This document shows, piece after piece, positions 23,900-35,999 of a stretch of DNA of 64,000 nucleotides. Below the pieces are notes generated by a model, which saw only the letters and a list, made by a program, of their open reading frames with translations, had not been told where the DNA came from and did not search any database. How positions within the stretch are numbered: position 1 is the first letter of the stretch; every line of letters starts with the position of its first letter. The translations under genes were made by a program, and so were the position numbers. Location: NCBI RefSeq assembly GCF_016086655.4, contig NC_052134.2, forward strand, positions 13,020,001-13,084,000, in the 5' to 3' direction. Source of the DNA: Lepeophtheirus salmonis. Its lineage: Eukaryota; Arthropoda; Copepoda; Siphonostomatoida; Caligidae.

Positions 23900-26450
23900 A
23901 TGGTTTGACATAATAGTATATCAAATTAAACTAATTCCAATTTAGCTTCTGAGTTTTTATTGGGTGGATTTATGAAAATCAGTTCATATACAACTAATAA
24001 TTTTTTGAATTCATAATTTGAAAATTGCAAAATGATTTTAATACAAATAACTGCATAAAAAATTATGGTATATTGCTTAAATTCATGTTATCAGATTTGG
24101 TGTTATGTTAGAATTATAAATTGGTGTAGTTTGTCCAGATTAGATAATTGGAACCGGATCTAACTTCAAAAATATTTTTAATACCCTTACAAAATCGCCC
24201 ATAATTTATTATCTAATCAACTAGTTATCCACAATTATAAAATTAAATCTGTTTTTATTTGATTAACCTCTTCATATCAAAAGCAATTTAAAGAAAAACA
24301 AAAATATGAAGAAAAAAATCATGGCTACAAAAAAAACGTTGTTTTTTTTATTATTCAGTGTATGGACAATGGGGACCGTCACTTATCTGATATGATATGA
24401 TTTGAATAAACTTTCAATTTTTACCATCATTTTGCAACCAAAATAAAACTTTTATGATTGATAAAACTTGTTTTATTTCGTTTTAGAAAAAGGAAGCTAT
24501 ATTTGCGTTGATTGACAATTTAGTTATACTTCAAATGATATAACAGCCTTCAATGAATGCTCTTGGAAAATGAGAATTTTGACAATAAATGTTATATTTA
24601 AACTTAAATTAAACTTTGTTCCATACGTAATTTAACCCGTTAATTCTTCAATTTTTTCTCAAACCTAGTGAAAAATAAGTAAAAAAAATTGATATTCTAA
24701 TATATAAAAAACCCAACATTACATGAATAATTTTTGCATCAAATTCTACTTTAGAAAAATCCCTTAATGGTATCCTAAGACTTTACGTTTGAATTAATCA
24801 GGCATTAAACTCTAGAGTTTTTTTGATAAAAAAAATACAATTTTGTTACTATTCGACGTAATTTTCGCATTAAAATCGTTTCATGATTATACCATATAAA
24901 TATATATACACGAATAATTTGTCCCATATATATAAAAAAAAAAATAGCTATATTTCTTGCTCCAAATATTTTGAGTATACTTTTATAAAATATCAATAAA
25001 AAATAGGTCATATGAAGTAAATTTACAAAATGGTTTATATTTTCCTCATAAAATCCCTCTTCATTCAATATAAGTATCTATACTTTACATATCATTAAAT
25101 GATATTTCCTGGATCTGCTCTAAAAAGTAGTCTGATTTAAAAATATATAGACCACTTGGAAAATTGGTTTATTTTTTTCTTCTTGCCATTCAAAATTTGA
25201 ATTTAAATTAATGTGTGCGATTAATTTTCCAAATATCCATGTATGTGATCAAATGAGATGATGTATGAAGCAGAGTTTTCTTGAATTGGATCATATAGGT
25301 ACAAGGGGGGCAAAATTGATTCATTTTTTATCATGAGTAATATTCAGACTGCAGAAGTAGAATCAGGATGAGTCCTTCTAGAGGCAAAATTCTAATGTCT
25401 TTTTGGACATACAGTCAGTCGCTATCATGCATTGGAGTAGCGTCGAAAGTAAAGATTGCCAAAAAAGGATTTGAGAAAATATTTTATGAATTTAACCTAA
25501 TTTAGCTCCTGATTTTTATTGCTGTAGTTGATGAGAATCTCTTAATTACTACAATTTCTAGTATACAAAAAACGATTTTTTCAATTCATTTTCATAATTT
25601 GAAATTTTCAAAATTATTTGAGCGCAAATTACTGATTTGTCATGTAGGGATTCTAAATTAGTACATTTTGTTCAAATCAAGGAATAAAACCCGGATTGAT
25701 TATGGAAAGAACAACATTTTAAGACTTTTGCAAAAAACATCAATAACGAATTAAGTAATCACCTAATCATATATAATCAAAAAAAATATGTTGCCATTCT
25801 AGTTTTGCATCAGTATGTATTAAAAAATTGTCCTTTTAAAACCTCTCAACGAAAAGTTATTTAATTGATTCCATAAGATTAGGTGTAATTTGAATATTTA
25901 TTTGAATGCAAATAACTCCACTTATAAGTATGCTAGAGCGCTACTGATGCCATTATATCTGATATCATGCAAAAACACTAAATTGGTGCGGTTTTCTTTA
26001 AATTGGGTATTTAAAACTGAATTGATTTTGGAAAAATCTACAATTTTAAGACCTTTGCTAAAACGATAATTATCACTACACAACAAAATCGTACTTTTTT
26101 TAAAGAACTAGAACAATATATACTGAACTTAGTAGAGTTTGGTCCTTTCATTTCTAATATGGCCTGATTTTTTCTCAGTTAGTGTCATGACCTTCAGAAA
26201 AAGGTCATACCAGTTTATTTTTATTTTTGGCCATTCTTAAGGTTTGAAGCTTTTCTAAACGCATGGTATTGAAGATAGGAATTAATCATGTAAATATATT
26301 TCAAAACCTAATGTTAAAAATTATAAAACCATTTTTAAAATGTCTGAATCACACTTATAACTCAAGATATCGTTGTTTAAAGTTGAAAATAGGTGGGTTT
26401 TTTTTTTCAGAGGCTCATAGTTTCAAGACAAATATATTCAGAAAGTAGGT
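23900..26450. repeat. Diverged repeat units, no coding content
   Basis: Parts of this AT-rich stretch resemble each other. The block starting TTTAGCTTCTGAGTTTTTATTG at 23940 recurs as TTTAGCTCCTGATTTTTATTG at 25502. Both are followed by a TTTTTT.AATTCATAATTTGAAA segment, a GATTCTAAATT.GT block and a TTGATTATGGAA/TTGGAACCGGAT block. A third partial copy lies at about 25905-26110. I cannot define ends or a family and see no gene. Confidence 0.45.
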
Positions 26451-26799
26451 GATTTGATAGCTGAAAGTCTGAGTTTTTATTTAAAAAAAGATCCTTTCAA
26501 CAAACACTCTTCAACGTTTTCAATTTTTTCAATTTGATACAAGGGCATGACAATATTTCAAGGATAACTCTATTTTTGAACTGATCCCATAAGAAAAGTA
26601 CATCTATTTGCATGCCATTCTTAAAGGGAGAGAGAGAGAAATACGGAGGCGGTAGAACATAAAAAGTGTGAAATGAAATCCTTCTTGAGAGTAGGATCCC
26701 AAATTCGAAATTAGTACTCATCAAAAAATTGATACAAAATTTAACAAGATATAATTTAAAAATTAACAATAGATTTTCAATAAAATTAATACTATAGAT

Positions 26800-27970
26800 T
26801 AGTGATGGGACGATTAATTGGAATCTGGAATTGAAGAATCTGGTACTTTGTCTGGCCTCAAAATCGGTATTGGCATTGGGAAAATAATGTTTAGGTTTTT
26901 GGCCTCTGTTTGTTTGCTAATTTCTTTGTGAACATGATTATGGCAAAAGTTACAGATCAATTTTGATCTATGTTGCTACAAGATAATACCATATATGGTC
27001 ACAGTAAAAAGCCATTATTTTTTGAGAGGTCAAGGTAGCAAAAAATGTTAAAATAATGCATAATCGACTATAAACTTGTAACAAATTCAGATACATAACT
27101 CAATTTGATTTTGGAAGGAGGATTAACACTCTACCAAGTGCCAATTCTAGCTAGTATTGTGTTTTTGCCACTGTTTTGTTTTATATTTTTTTTTTCTTTG
27201 TCTGTTTGTCACCAGGATTACGGCAAAAATACATATCGTTTTTGATCAAATTTTGTACGAAGATTATACATATATGGTCACAGTAAGAGACCATTATTTT
27301 TTGATCGATCAAATTAGGAAAACGCTCCACTGAATTTTAAACAAAGAGATAAAAATGTTTACCCCGCCCTGAATACTAATTAAAAGCTATATCTTCCACA
27401 AAACGAGTCTCGCCACTCACAATACCATCTACCTACCAAAACCAAAAATTGACAGCTTTAAGCATAGTTTTTATTACAGATCGACGAGTCTATGGAATGC
27501 AATACCTTTTTGCTTTCGCCAGGCAAGTGAAACTGACCTCAAGCGATTTTTAGTTAATTCTTTTTTTGTTGACACTAATATATATATTATTTACATTTAT
27601 GATTGACTTTATTATGTTTTTTTGTTTTTTTCGTTACACTGTCACGTTATTTCAAAAATTTCCATATTTGTATTTTAAATTATTCACTTTTATTAAGAAT
27701 CATAACTTTTATATTTTATAATCACTAAATATAAGTCGATCTTTATAGGCTTTGTTTATCGCCACCAGTCGAAACAAATCAATTGATTAAATAAATAAAC
27801 GTTATGATACATAATTGACCATAACTTTGGAGCATATTGAGATACAGAGCAAAAATTGGTGTCCTTACGTAGGCTTAACAATGATTTTTTATATAACAAA
27901 TAATCTAATTCAGAAAAAATGACGATATATGGAGGCTTGCACTCTACCGAGTGTCCATTCTAGTATTTTA
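26800..27970. repeat. Two-to-three diverged copies of a dispersed repeat around a LINE tail
   Basis: Segments at about 26910-27165, 27195-27330 and 27810-27970 share blocks: TGTTTGTTTG/TGTCTGTTTGTCACC, ATTACGGCAAAA, TTTTTGATC, ATATATGGTCACAGTAA, CCATTATTTTTTGA, and a tail with CACTCTACC(A/G)AGTG.C(C/A)ATTCTAG at 27128 and 27938. No protein is encoded. The LINE end at 27388 lies between the second and third copies. Confidence 0.55.
27388..27800 (+). mobile_element. LINE 3' end
   Basis: The plus strand reads THNTIYLPKPKIDSFKHSFY, then YRSTSLWNAIPFCFRQASET and LKRFLVNSFF to a stop at about 27606. The pattern of basic leader, SF.YR...LWN.IP, and LK.FL is the standard C-terminus of jockey/CR1-type LINE reverse transcriptases. 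An A/T-rich 3' part ends in ATTAAATAAATAAACG at 27785-27800, a plausible short tandem tail. The rest of the element is absent. Confidence 0.7.
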
Positions 27971-28682
27971 TAGTTTCGACCTTGACCTGAACTCACATTT
28001 TCTATGTGCCATATATACATTTTTTCTTTACACATATTATCATTTAACAAAATATTAAATGAGTAGCTGAATTTACAAATAGCTTAAATATAATCAAACT
28101 AATAATATAGCTAAAAACTAGCGTATTTATAATTGAGACCGTATTTAATACAATTTCGATGGTATGATTAGTTACTCCTTTCTAACACATTCACACAATT
28201 CTTAATCAAACACTTATATTTAGGTAGTGTCTGGTTATAGTCTAATATAATTTCTATGTTTTCCTTCGTCATCATTATCTAAAAACTATATCATTCATAT
28301 CAATTAAATCAGGAGCGATTTATATTTACTATCCATTCTAACTGGGGTTTTTTATTTCTACTTCAATACCTACCCATTTTTCTGTGAAATAAAAATATAT
28401 AACTTTTTTCAATGAATCAGTAATGCATCAGATGAATCAGTCATCTACATTCCTATGGGTATTATATTGCCTTTTAAACCATTTTTAAGGACTTAAATTG
28501 TTAATCAGCTCACATTGCAATTTTCATTGCATCTCGCAACATTTCTGCTAATAAGAGAGAAAGAAATAAGACCCAATAGCATGTGGTAGTTAGTACTAAA
28601 GTACTCAAGGTAAAGAGTGGACACTCAGTGGAAGAAGAACATGTTTCATTCCCGTTACTGATTGGCTTAATATTTTCCTCAA
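27971..28682. other. AT-rich non-coding DNA
   Basis: No supportable coding frame. The overlapping frames around 28510-28743 on the two strands show no recognisable motif. Confidence 0.4.
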
Positions 28683-30973
28683 CCATAATACCTATTTGTA
28701 GGTGGACCAAACATCTTGCCAACCTAAGGTATAAACTCAGCAAACTCGAACCAAAGCGGCATCGTAGTTACCACAGAGATGAATACCTTATCGCAAAGAA
28801 TGCTTATCGTTCAGGCCTTAGAAAAGAGCAGAGAGAATCATGGAGGAGTTTCTATAGCAAAGCGGAAGGTCCAAAAGATATCGCTCAACTTATAAGGTTT
28901 AAAAAAACGACGTACAACTCTATTGTTCTTCTTAAAACTGATCAAGACTACGCACAATCACCTGCTGAATCACTAAAAATACTAATGGAAACTCATTTCC
29001 CACAATGTGCACTCAGTACATGAAAGTAAATTATTTTAACATAGACTTCTTAGATAGCAACAAGGTCAGGGAATCCTTTAACTCCTTTGGATCATACAAA
29101 AGCTGGGGACCTGATGAACTGAAACCAGTTGTACTGCAATAACTTGGGAACAGCATCGCCACCTATATCTCAGAACTTTATAAAGTCATCCTCATCACTG
29201 GTTAATCAACAAGATACTGGAGAGAAATGAAAGTAAGTTTTCAGCCAAAAACCAGGTAAAAAAGATTACAGCCTGGCCAAATCCTTCAGACCGATAACTC
29301 TTTCCAACTTCATGCTTGAAGGATTTTGCACTGGGAAGTTGAAGAAGTTATTCCAACACTCCACTCACAACATGCCCATACAAGGGGTTTATCAACTGAG
29401 ACGGCTCTTTCACAAATGACTGATACCATAGAAAAATCCATCTATTAACAACAATGCACAATTGTTGTCAGTTTTGATTGCACAGGTGCATTTGATTATA
29501 AACAATGTCGTTCAGCTGGTGTAACAATGGAAAAACTCAATATTCCAGAGTATGGCATATCCTGGTACAAAAATGTATTAAGTAGCCGTACGGTGACAGC
29601 CAAACCCACAAGAGAGTGTTCTATCCCCGGTCGTTTGGAATACGATTATGGATAGTTTAGTTATTAAATTTAAAAAAGGAGCAATCAAGGTAGTTGGCTA
29701 TGCAAATGACATCCTCCTTTTAATTAGTGGGAAACATCACCACACCCTTGTCAATGAAATGCAAAGGGAAATGAATACTGTTATTGAATGGGGAAAAGAA
29801 AATGGTCTTAACATTAACTCATCAAAATCGAGCGCTCCAGTCTTTTCAAAAGGTTTTAAAAAAAAGGATATTGCATATGGCCTAGGTAATCATAGGACAA
29901 AAATGGGGACTAACCTCAGACAAGGTTCTCTCGATGTATGAAGGCTTAATCAGGCCTATCATCTCCTATGGGTGTCTAGTATGGGGACATGCAATTACTA
30001 TAAAGAAAAGTACAAGGAAAATATTAAACATCATTAAAAGGAAAGCATACATTTCGATCGACACCAACCGTAGGAATGGAGGTAGTTTTGGGTATTGCTC
30101 CTCTGGACATATACATTAAGGAACAGGCAACGAAATCAAGATGAAGAACGAAGCATTTCTTACATGGTACCTGGGAGGGAATTGTTAATCTATACAAGAT
30201 AAAATACTTATGCAAGTCGGAATGGATCAACCAAGGGACTACATAAAAAGTTATTGACTTTGGATAGATAATAGTTGGATCAAGAATCCTGGCGTGATCA
30301 TCTATACGGACGGCTCTAAAGACGAAGACGGAAACTCTGGGGCTGGATGGGCTATCGCCGAAGTTGATGCATCCATTTTTCATTCAATAGTATCATTGAA
30401 TAAAGAGGCTTCTGTGTTTCAAGCAGAGATTTTTGTTATAACAGAACGTGTAGAAGCTCTTCTCAACTACAAAAACACTGAACAACGTAATAATCATATC
30501 AGACTCCCGATCAGCAATTGCTGCAATCCTTAATCCACTTACTACTAGTAAAGAAGCTTTAAAATGTAAAGACGTAAATCATCAAAGGAATGAGTGAGAA
30601 AAATATATATTTAGAATGGTGCAAAGGATATTCTGACATTACAGGAAATAAATTTGCAGACCATCTTGCGAAGAGGGGTACTGAGAGCCAAAACCAGTTT
30701 ACTATTGGGACGCCTCCAAGCTACATAAAGAAGGTAATTCATGACTTCTTGTATCAATATTGGTGTGACCAATATAAAAAAGATCAAAGTATGAAACATA
30801 CACATACTATGCTTAATAAGCCGAAGTCGAGGTGTATCAAGCTTCGAAGGGAAAAATTGAGACTCATTGTAGAAGCCTATACCGGACATAGCCCTTTTTT
30901 AGTCCACCTAAGCAAGTGGAAATACATAAGCTCAACGTGCAATGTCTGTATGCAAGAATGGCAAAGTGCATAG
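28683..30973 (+). mobile_element. I-supergroup LINE remnant with reverse transcriptase and RNase H
   Basis: Domains follow in the right order on the plus strand with frameshifts. The linker before the reverse transcriptase (NAYRSGLRKEQRESWRSFYS) comes first, then SWGPDELKPVVLQ near 29100 and KSFRPITLSNFMLEGF near 29280 (reverse transcriptase blocks). At 29695-29725 VVGYANDILLLISG is the polymerase box, with N replacing the second-position D of YADD. YEGLIRPIISYGCLVWGHA follows at 29937. A ribonuclease H domain comes next: IIYTDGSKDEDGNSGAGWAI at 30294 (first catalytic D), VFQAEIFVITERVEALL (E), and GYSDITGNKFADHLAKRGTE at 30629-30695 (last D). A Cys-containing tail (CNVCMQEW) ends at 30973. 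The combination of RNase H with a LINE reverse transcriptase marks the I/LOA/R1 superfamily. Confidence 0.85.
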
Positions 30974-31069
30974 CAATAGCAATAGACTTATGCAAACCCT
31001 TTTGACTCTATTTCATATAGGCAAATTCTTAGATCTGTAAAAAAAGTTTGATCCGAAAAGTTTTTTTAA

Positions 31070-31900
31070 CAGTACGTTCCTTGCTATAATAACGGGACTT
31101 CGACGATCTCATTGGATGGACTAAAAAACCAGTCAATCATCTTAGAAAAGAGCTGTAGTCAGGAATGCCCCTCGGCTCCTCTTCTTTTCATAGCTTCAAT
31201 CGAAGAACTCGTTTTAGGTTATACAAAGAGGTACAGAGGCTTTGGGATTAGCTTTGAGCGATCTCAGCAGGTTATTAATTTGAGTGCAGATGATGTAACT
31301 TTAACCGTAGAGGCGAATTCTGAGTCTCGACTAATTGCAAAAATAAAAGTCCTAATTTTTGGGAGTTTCAAGAAAAAGCAGGATTGGCTGTGAATGAAAA
31401 TAAGACCTCTGTTTACAGACAGGGTCTTGGAAGCCTGAAGAGGATCTTAAAGTCGGAAGTTGTTTATTTAGAAGAATGGTGGAAATTTTGTGTATAAAAT
31501 GGAATAGTAGTGGTATTCATGAAGATAACTGGAATGAAATTCGGACCTCTGTCAAAAAAGGAATTTCTACAGCAAGTCCGCAACTAGCCGAAAAAGCTAC
31601 TTTAGAAGAAGACAAATGGCTTAATGGTTTGTTTTATAAGAATTATATCAAAGCCATGAAAAGACCTAGATCCCATGTAGCCTGCGGAGTAGCCCAACTA
31701 TCTCGTATTGTCCCAGAAATTTACTACAAAATTTTTGTGGATATTTCAAGAAATCGAGCAGTAGAATGAAGAAGAAGTATAACGAACTAAGAACTGTACA
31801 TTTGCCTTATGATGAAGACTAATCTGACCAACAAAATTAGATCTTTAATCTCTCCAGTTTGGGGCTCAGCTCAGAGAATAATTTGAATGATCACTCCTGC
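31070..31900 (+). mobile_element. Second LINE fragment: reverse transcriptase palm and thumb
   Basis: The plus strand reads CPSAPLLFIASIEELVLGYT (31167), then LSADDVTLTVEANSESRLIA, the polymerase box with both aspartates kept but Tyr replaced by Ser. AGLAVNENKTSVYRQG follows in a shifted frame. Positions 31476-31769 give a thumb-like region with KRPRSHVACGVAQLSRIVPE. It is not part of the RNase-H LINE upstream, because the domain order restarts. It may be related to the fragment at 4150-4775. Confidence 0.65.
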
Positions 31901-32950
31901 ATTTTGAAATGACTCAACCATTGATATAATCCCACAAAATATAAATAAAAAGTTATTTTTTAGAAATTTAAAGGACCATCAATTTTATAAGAAGACGCAA
32001 TCACACGAGATATTTTAACAATTAATAATTTAAATTCGGAAGATTTGCTCAACGATGGTGGAATAAGATTTCCACTTGTTAATTTTTCAAAATATTATTC
32101 AATGCCATGCCCGTGGCACGTTAAGATGGTCCACCCAAGCTTTGATGCAACTGTGAATTGACTCTGGGAGCTGCATAGCAAGCTTTCGGCCTCCCTATGG
32201 GTTGGAAAAGAAAAATAGTGTCTTCTCTGAGGGGACTAAATGATGATAAAAAGTTTACCGTGCAGTTACAAATCTCCACAGATTGTATTAAATATACTAG
32301 GCACACCAAGAACTGTGGAAAACTAAATAATAACACTGCCCTGCTATCTATATCCTTAAAAAATTTATATCTATAAATCTAAAATGGCTGACGAATGGGG
32401 AAGAAAAATACGTTAAATGTCTTGTTCTTTTTAAAATTTCAAAGAAGAACGGTGGGACATCTGAGGATACAAGGGCTCATCGACAGCCGACTAACTAACT
32501 ATCAGCCTATTCGGGAGGATGAGTTGTGAGGTATTATCTTGGCAACTTCAGCCCACTATATCTCTCTCACAATGAACATACCTAAATCAGGATGTGAGTC
32601 ATGGAATTTTGCAGGAGAAGAAATCCTCTACCTTTCATCGACTTCACAGAATCATAGAAGTGTTTTAAAAAGGGTGTTAAGAAATTTTAATAAGCATTTA
32701 TCATGATTGTTAAATTTGCGAGTTCACTGTTTTTTTTTAAAGATATAATATTAGGAAAAATTCTACCCCGGAGCATTCAGAATTAACTATGATGTTTATT
32801 TATCTACTTTTTACTCAATTGCTCCGGTTTATTTATATACATATGTATGTTTTATATAATATATAAACCAAATAAAGAATGTTGAAAAAAAAAAAAGTTC
32901 AGACTATCTTATCAATAGATACCCCGCCATATCTTAAGAAACATCAAGTA
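31901..32950 (+). other. Probable retroelement 3' region with poly-A tail at 32885
   Basis: No coding frame is clear. An AATAAA at about 32870 is followed 11 bp later by an A-run at 32884-32895. This suggests the polyadenylated end of a retrotransposed plus-strand copy, possibly the LINE fragment upstream. Confidence 0.4.
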
Positions 32951-33043
32951 TAAAGGGACGTAGCTCAATGAACAACGTGCTCGTCAAAAATTATTATCTT
33001 GAACTCAATGTAAATTTTAATAAATAAATAAAAAAAGATTTTG
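32951..33043 (+). mobile_element. Possible tRNA-derived SINE with 7-bp target duplication
   Basis: The sequence AAGGGACGTAGCTCAATGAA resembles the 5' half of a tRNA, with a TAGCTCAATG box A. A TTGAACTC near 32999 could be a decayed box B. The tail is TTTTAATAAATAAATAAAAA. TCAAGTA flanks both sides (32944-32950 and 33044-33050). Head, A-rich tail and target duplication together suggest a SINE, but the tRNA similarity is partial and no other copy was found here. Confidence 0.4.
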
Positions 33044-33334
33044 TCAAGTAATGTAATCAAGTATTTTTTTACAATGTGAGGGACGTGAAAATTAAATAAA
33101 GTAGAGAATAGATAAGAATTGAGGATCAACATTCAATTAATTCTTGATAAGTTTTTTGATTATTTCCTTCTCCCTCTCACCCCTAGTTACAGCTATTCAA
33201 TATGATTTCAAGCAATTTTTTTAAGAAGTCAATGCGTATATAACAATACAAAAATCCGATTGTCATTAAAAAAAAATTCCTGCTCTAATACTCTAAGAGG
33301 TATTTTTTCCTCCTTTAGTTTATTTGATCATGGA

Positions 33335-33762
33335 AAAGCTCGTCTATGAGGAGATAGGTTTTTTTCATTGCTGGAGCCAAAAATGGCCTCTCTTCACCCT
33401 CGTAAGCCTCTTTCCACCCAATTTTTTAATAGCTCTCTGGACAATATGGTATTTGTTGTTTTCTTTAACTCCTATGTGTCCAGTTTGTCCTTTTTTCCTC
33501 CCCAACGTTTCAGACTTGCTGACAGCGTAGACGGTGGTTCTGGAGACACCAAACTGCTTGGAGTGCGCGAATAGAAATTCATCAATCACGTTCAAGAGTC
33601 ATTTTCTCGGCTTGTACTTAAGCTAGAGAGCTCAGATTTGTTTTATATTGTAAGTAATTGCTTATGCTTTAATATATCGAAGTATGAATTCATTTCAGTC
33701 TCTCAACCTTCATTAATTATTGAATTAGTAAGTGTTCAGCTTTCAATGAACCACCGGGTATA
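33335..33762 (-). mobile_element. Mariner 5' half, truncated
   Basis: The right terminal repeat ends TCAATGAACCACCGGG at about 33760. On the minus strand the frame starting at 33595 gives MNVIDEFLFAHSKQFGVSRT, then VKENNKYHIVQRAIKKLGGK and RLTRVKRG, the same N-terminal HTH region as at 8116. The copy stops near 33335 at about the place where the copies at 7802 and 53225 have their internal deletion. Confidence 0.7.
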
Positions 33763-34464
33763 TACAGTTAAAGAGGCAATGAAGGTTTTATTAGTCCCCT
33801 GAACCTTGACTGTTGATGACTTAATGAAGTAGAAATGCCAACCAAATAGATCTTAATAAAAAAAAGGTGCCCCAAGACTCCAATTTTTCAGTGACTTTAT
33901 ATATTTTACATAAGTCTCTCTAACGAAAGGGATCCCTCAGACCCGGAGTCAAATAATTTCACCTCTACATGGATATTTTTGTGTCAACTAATGAAAAATT
34001 ACTTTTTCATTCGAACTCAAATGTAGATTTTTCCAAGAACCGCTCGTAACAACCATAACATTCAATTATAATGGTGGCCCACTCCCCTTTACTAGCATTA
34101 TTTGGCTAACTACCAGATGATTTAGGACCTTTTTTCCTGAACTTTTTTTGGAGAAAAGTTTGCATGATACAATAAAGGTAACGACATATAAATGGTTGAG
34201 GAGGTAGATGAATTGAGGAGTGTAATGTTAGGGGGTTAAAAGGAAGGGGAGTGGCAGGGTCCTGTCCCCTCTAAGTCAATACAATTAATCTCAATATGTA
34301 CAAAATGACACATCATATTGTATGTGGTATGTAGGTATTAAGTATTTAATAATAAATGTACTTAATACCATGTATAATCATCAGTGATAGGACAATTCCA
34401 AAAAAAAATCCCGATCACGATTCTTTAATATTATAAATAATAGGAAAATTTTACCATTTTGCTA
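33763..34464. other. Non-coding spacer
   Basis: No gene is visible. The sequence is AT-rich with a GGGG-containing tract at 34200-34270. Confidence 0.4.
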
Positions 34465-34950
34465 TCAGGGGCGTCCACAGGATTATATTTTAGAGGAGGA
34501 AGACTTATTTTTTGACATTTTTTTGCAAAAAAATGCCAAATATTCATTTTTTTTAGAATGAATATTTGGAATACATTTTTTGGAAAAAAAATTGCAAAAA
34601 ACCCATAGCTTTTCTCAAAAAAAATTCAAAAATCTATAGCTGTTCACCAACAAAAATATAATTTTTAGGGGAAAAAAAAAATATTGTATTTTTTGGAAAA
34701 AAAAATTATTCCATTTTTTGGGAAAAAAATTAAAAATCCCCGGTTGTTCTCAATAAAGTATATTTTCTTGAAAAAAAATTCAATATTCACATAATTTTTT
34801 TTTTTTAATTCAAATATTAAATTTTTAGGAGAAAAATTTCAAAAATACATAATTATTTATAGAATATCAATTGTTCCAAAAAAAAATTGTAAAATTAAAT
34901 TTCAAGTATCAAATTTTTTTTTGGCTATTCTTTTTTTATAACTTAGAAAA
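34465..34950. repeat. Dispersed repeat: CAGGGGCGTCC head with A/T-rich body
   Basis: The head ATCAGGGGCGTCCACAGGAT is followed by many degenerate short units of the type TTTTTGG-AAAAAAA-ATTG with AATAGCTAT or CATAGCT. The copy at 54547-55320 (CAGGGGCGTCTGCAG head) and the one at 52612-52870 (CAGGGGTGTCCG) share this design. A related head without the body occurs at 35525 (CAGAGGCGTTCGCAGGATTA). Confidence 0.6.
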
Positions 34951-35194
34951 GTAATAAATGGTTAAATGCAGTCCATTAAGGATAATAAATTAGTATCAGA
35001 ATCGCAAATTAAACATTATTTTCCCGATGATAATCTCAATTTCAGAAAAACATCCGATTCTACAATTCCGATTAATTGTCCCATTACTAGTTTTTAGTAT
35101 TCACTAATAAATGTAATTAATGTCATATATAATAATAGAAACTCATTAAGTTATTAAATATCCTAGAGATATTAACATTATTTGTTACTTTTTC

Positions 35195-35218
35195 TCTCTC
35201 TCTCTTTCTTTGCTAATA
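35195..35218. repeat. CT microsatellite
   Basis: A short TTTCTCTCTCTCTCTTTCTT tract. Simple repeat only. Confidence 0.8.
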
Positions 35219-35549
35219 AGCTGTTGGTATTATGAATAAGGGTGCTTACTCATATGTGCTATTATTATATGTACATATTACATATAATAATTGAGTCTCA
35301 AGGTCGGATGTCAGAAAGGAAATTATGTCAAATGCACACATTTGATATACTATTTGTAATCTTCTATGTGAGACCTTGGATTTTATTTTGGTTCATTGAT
35401 CAAAGAGAAAGCATTTATTGGGAAGAGAGTTGTTTTGGTCACAATGGTACTATATGATATTATGTAGATATTGAAAGAAAAATGATTGATTAAGTTATTT
35501 AAGTCCTTGGTTAATAAATAATATGTACTGCCAGAGGCGTTCGCAGGAT

Positions 35550-35985
35550 TATACAAGGTTGGGCAACAAAACGTGCAGGTTTAATCAATTTTGATTTCTC
35601 ATTAATAGAGGAAGGTTTTGTGATTATTTTTGACACTCTAGGTCAACCATCCTTTGAGCATTAACAAAATATTAAAAACATTCCGCTATCCCGTCAACAT
35701 GAGTGAGCAAGTAGGCAAAAGACAGTGAATCCCAGATCTTCTATGAGGCTAAAGTTGAGGTGGCGAGGATTATGTACATTTTGAAGTGCTCTAGGAGCCT
35801 GGTTTTCAAGGTGCCCAAGATGAAGAATGATCAAAACTGCTTCTCCAGGAATGCTGGAAGTGGAGGGCAAAATTTAAAAAGGGATTGGGAGTTCCAGTCA
35901 AGCTTGGAGAAGATGATCAAGGAGGACCACACCAAAATCGAAAAAATCGTTAAAAAATCATCCTTATCGAGTTCACATTCGAAGG
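35550..35985 (+). mobile_element. Mariner-type transposase N-terminal region (copy 1)
   Basis: The plus strand from 35757 reads EVARIMYILKCSRSLVFKV, then PKMKNDQNCFSRNAGSGGQN and LKRDWEFQSSLEKMIKEDHT. This is a helix-turn-helix plus a basic GSGG linker, as in the N-terminus of mariner transposases. The 5' DNA (GGTTGGGCAACAAAACGTGC at 35559) is shared with the copy at 40105. It breaks off at about 35985, where LINE sequence of the opposite strand begins. Confidence 0.6.
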
Positions 35986-35999
35986 TATTGTCTAGCAAA

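Noticed and set aside
24805..25068. Minus-strand 87-codon frame rich in Ile, Phe and Tyr
   Set aside because: AT-rich DNA gives such hydrophobic frames by chance; no motif or splice context.
32951..33025. A functional tRNA gene
   Set aside because: Only the 5' half resembles a tRNA; no cloverleaf or good box B, and an A-rich tail follows.
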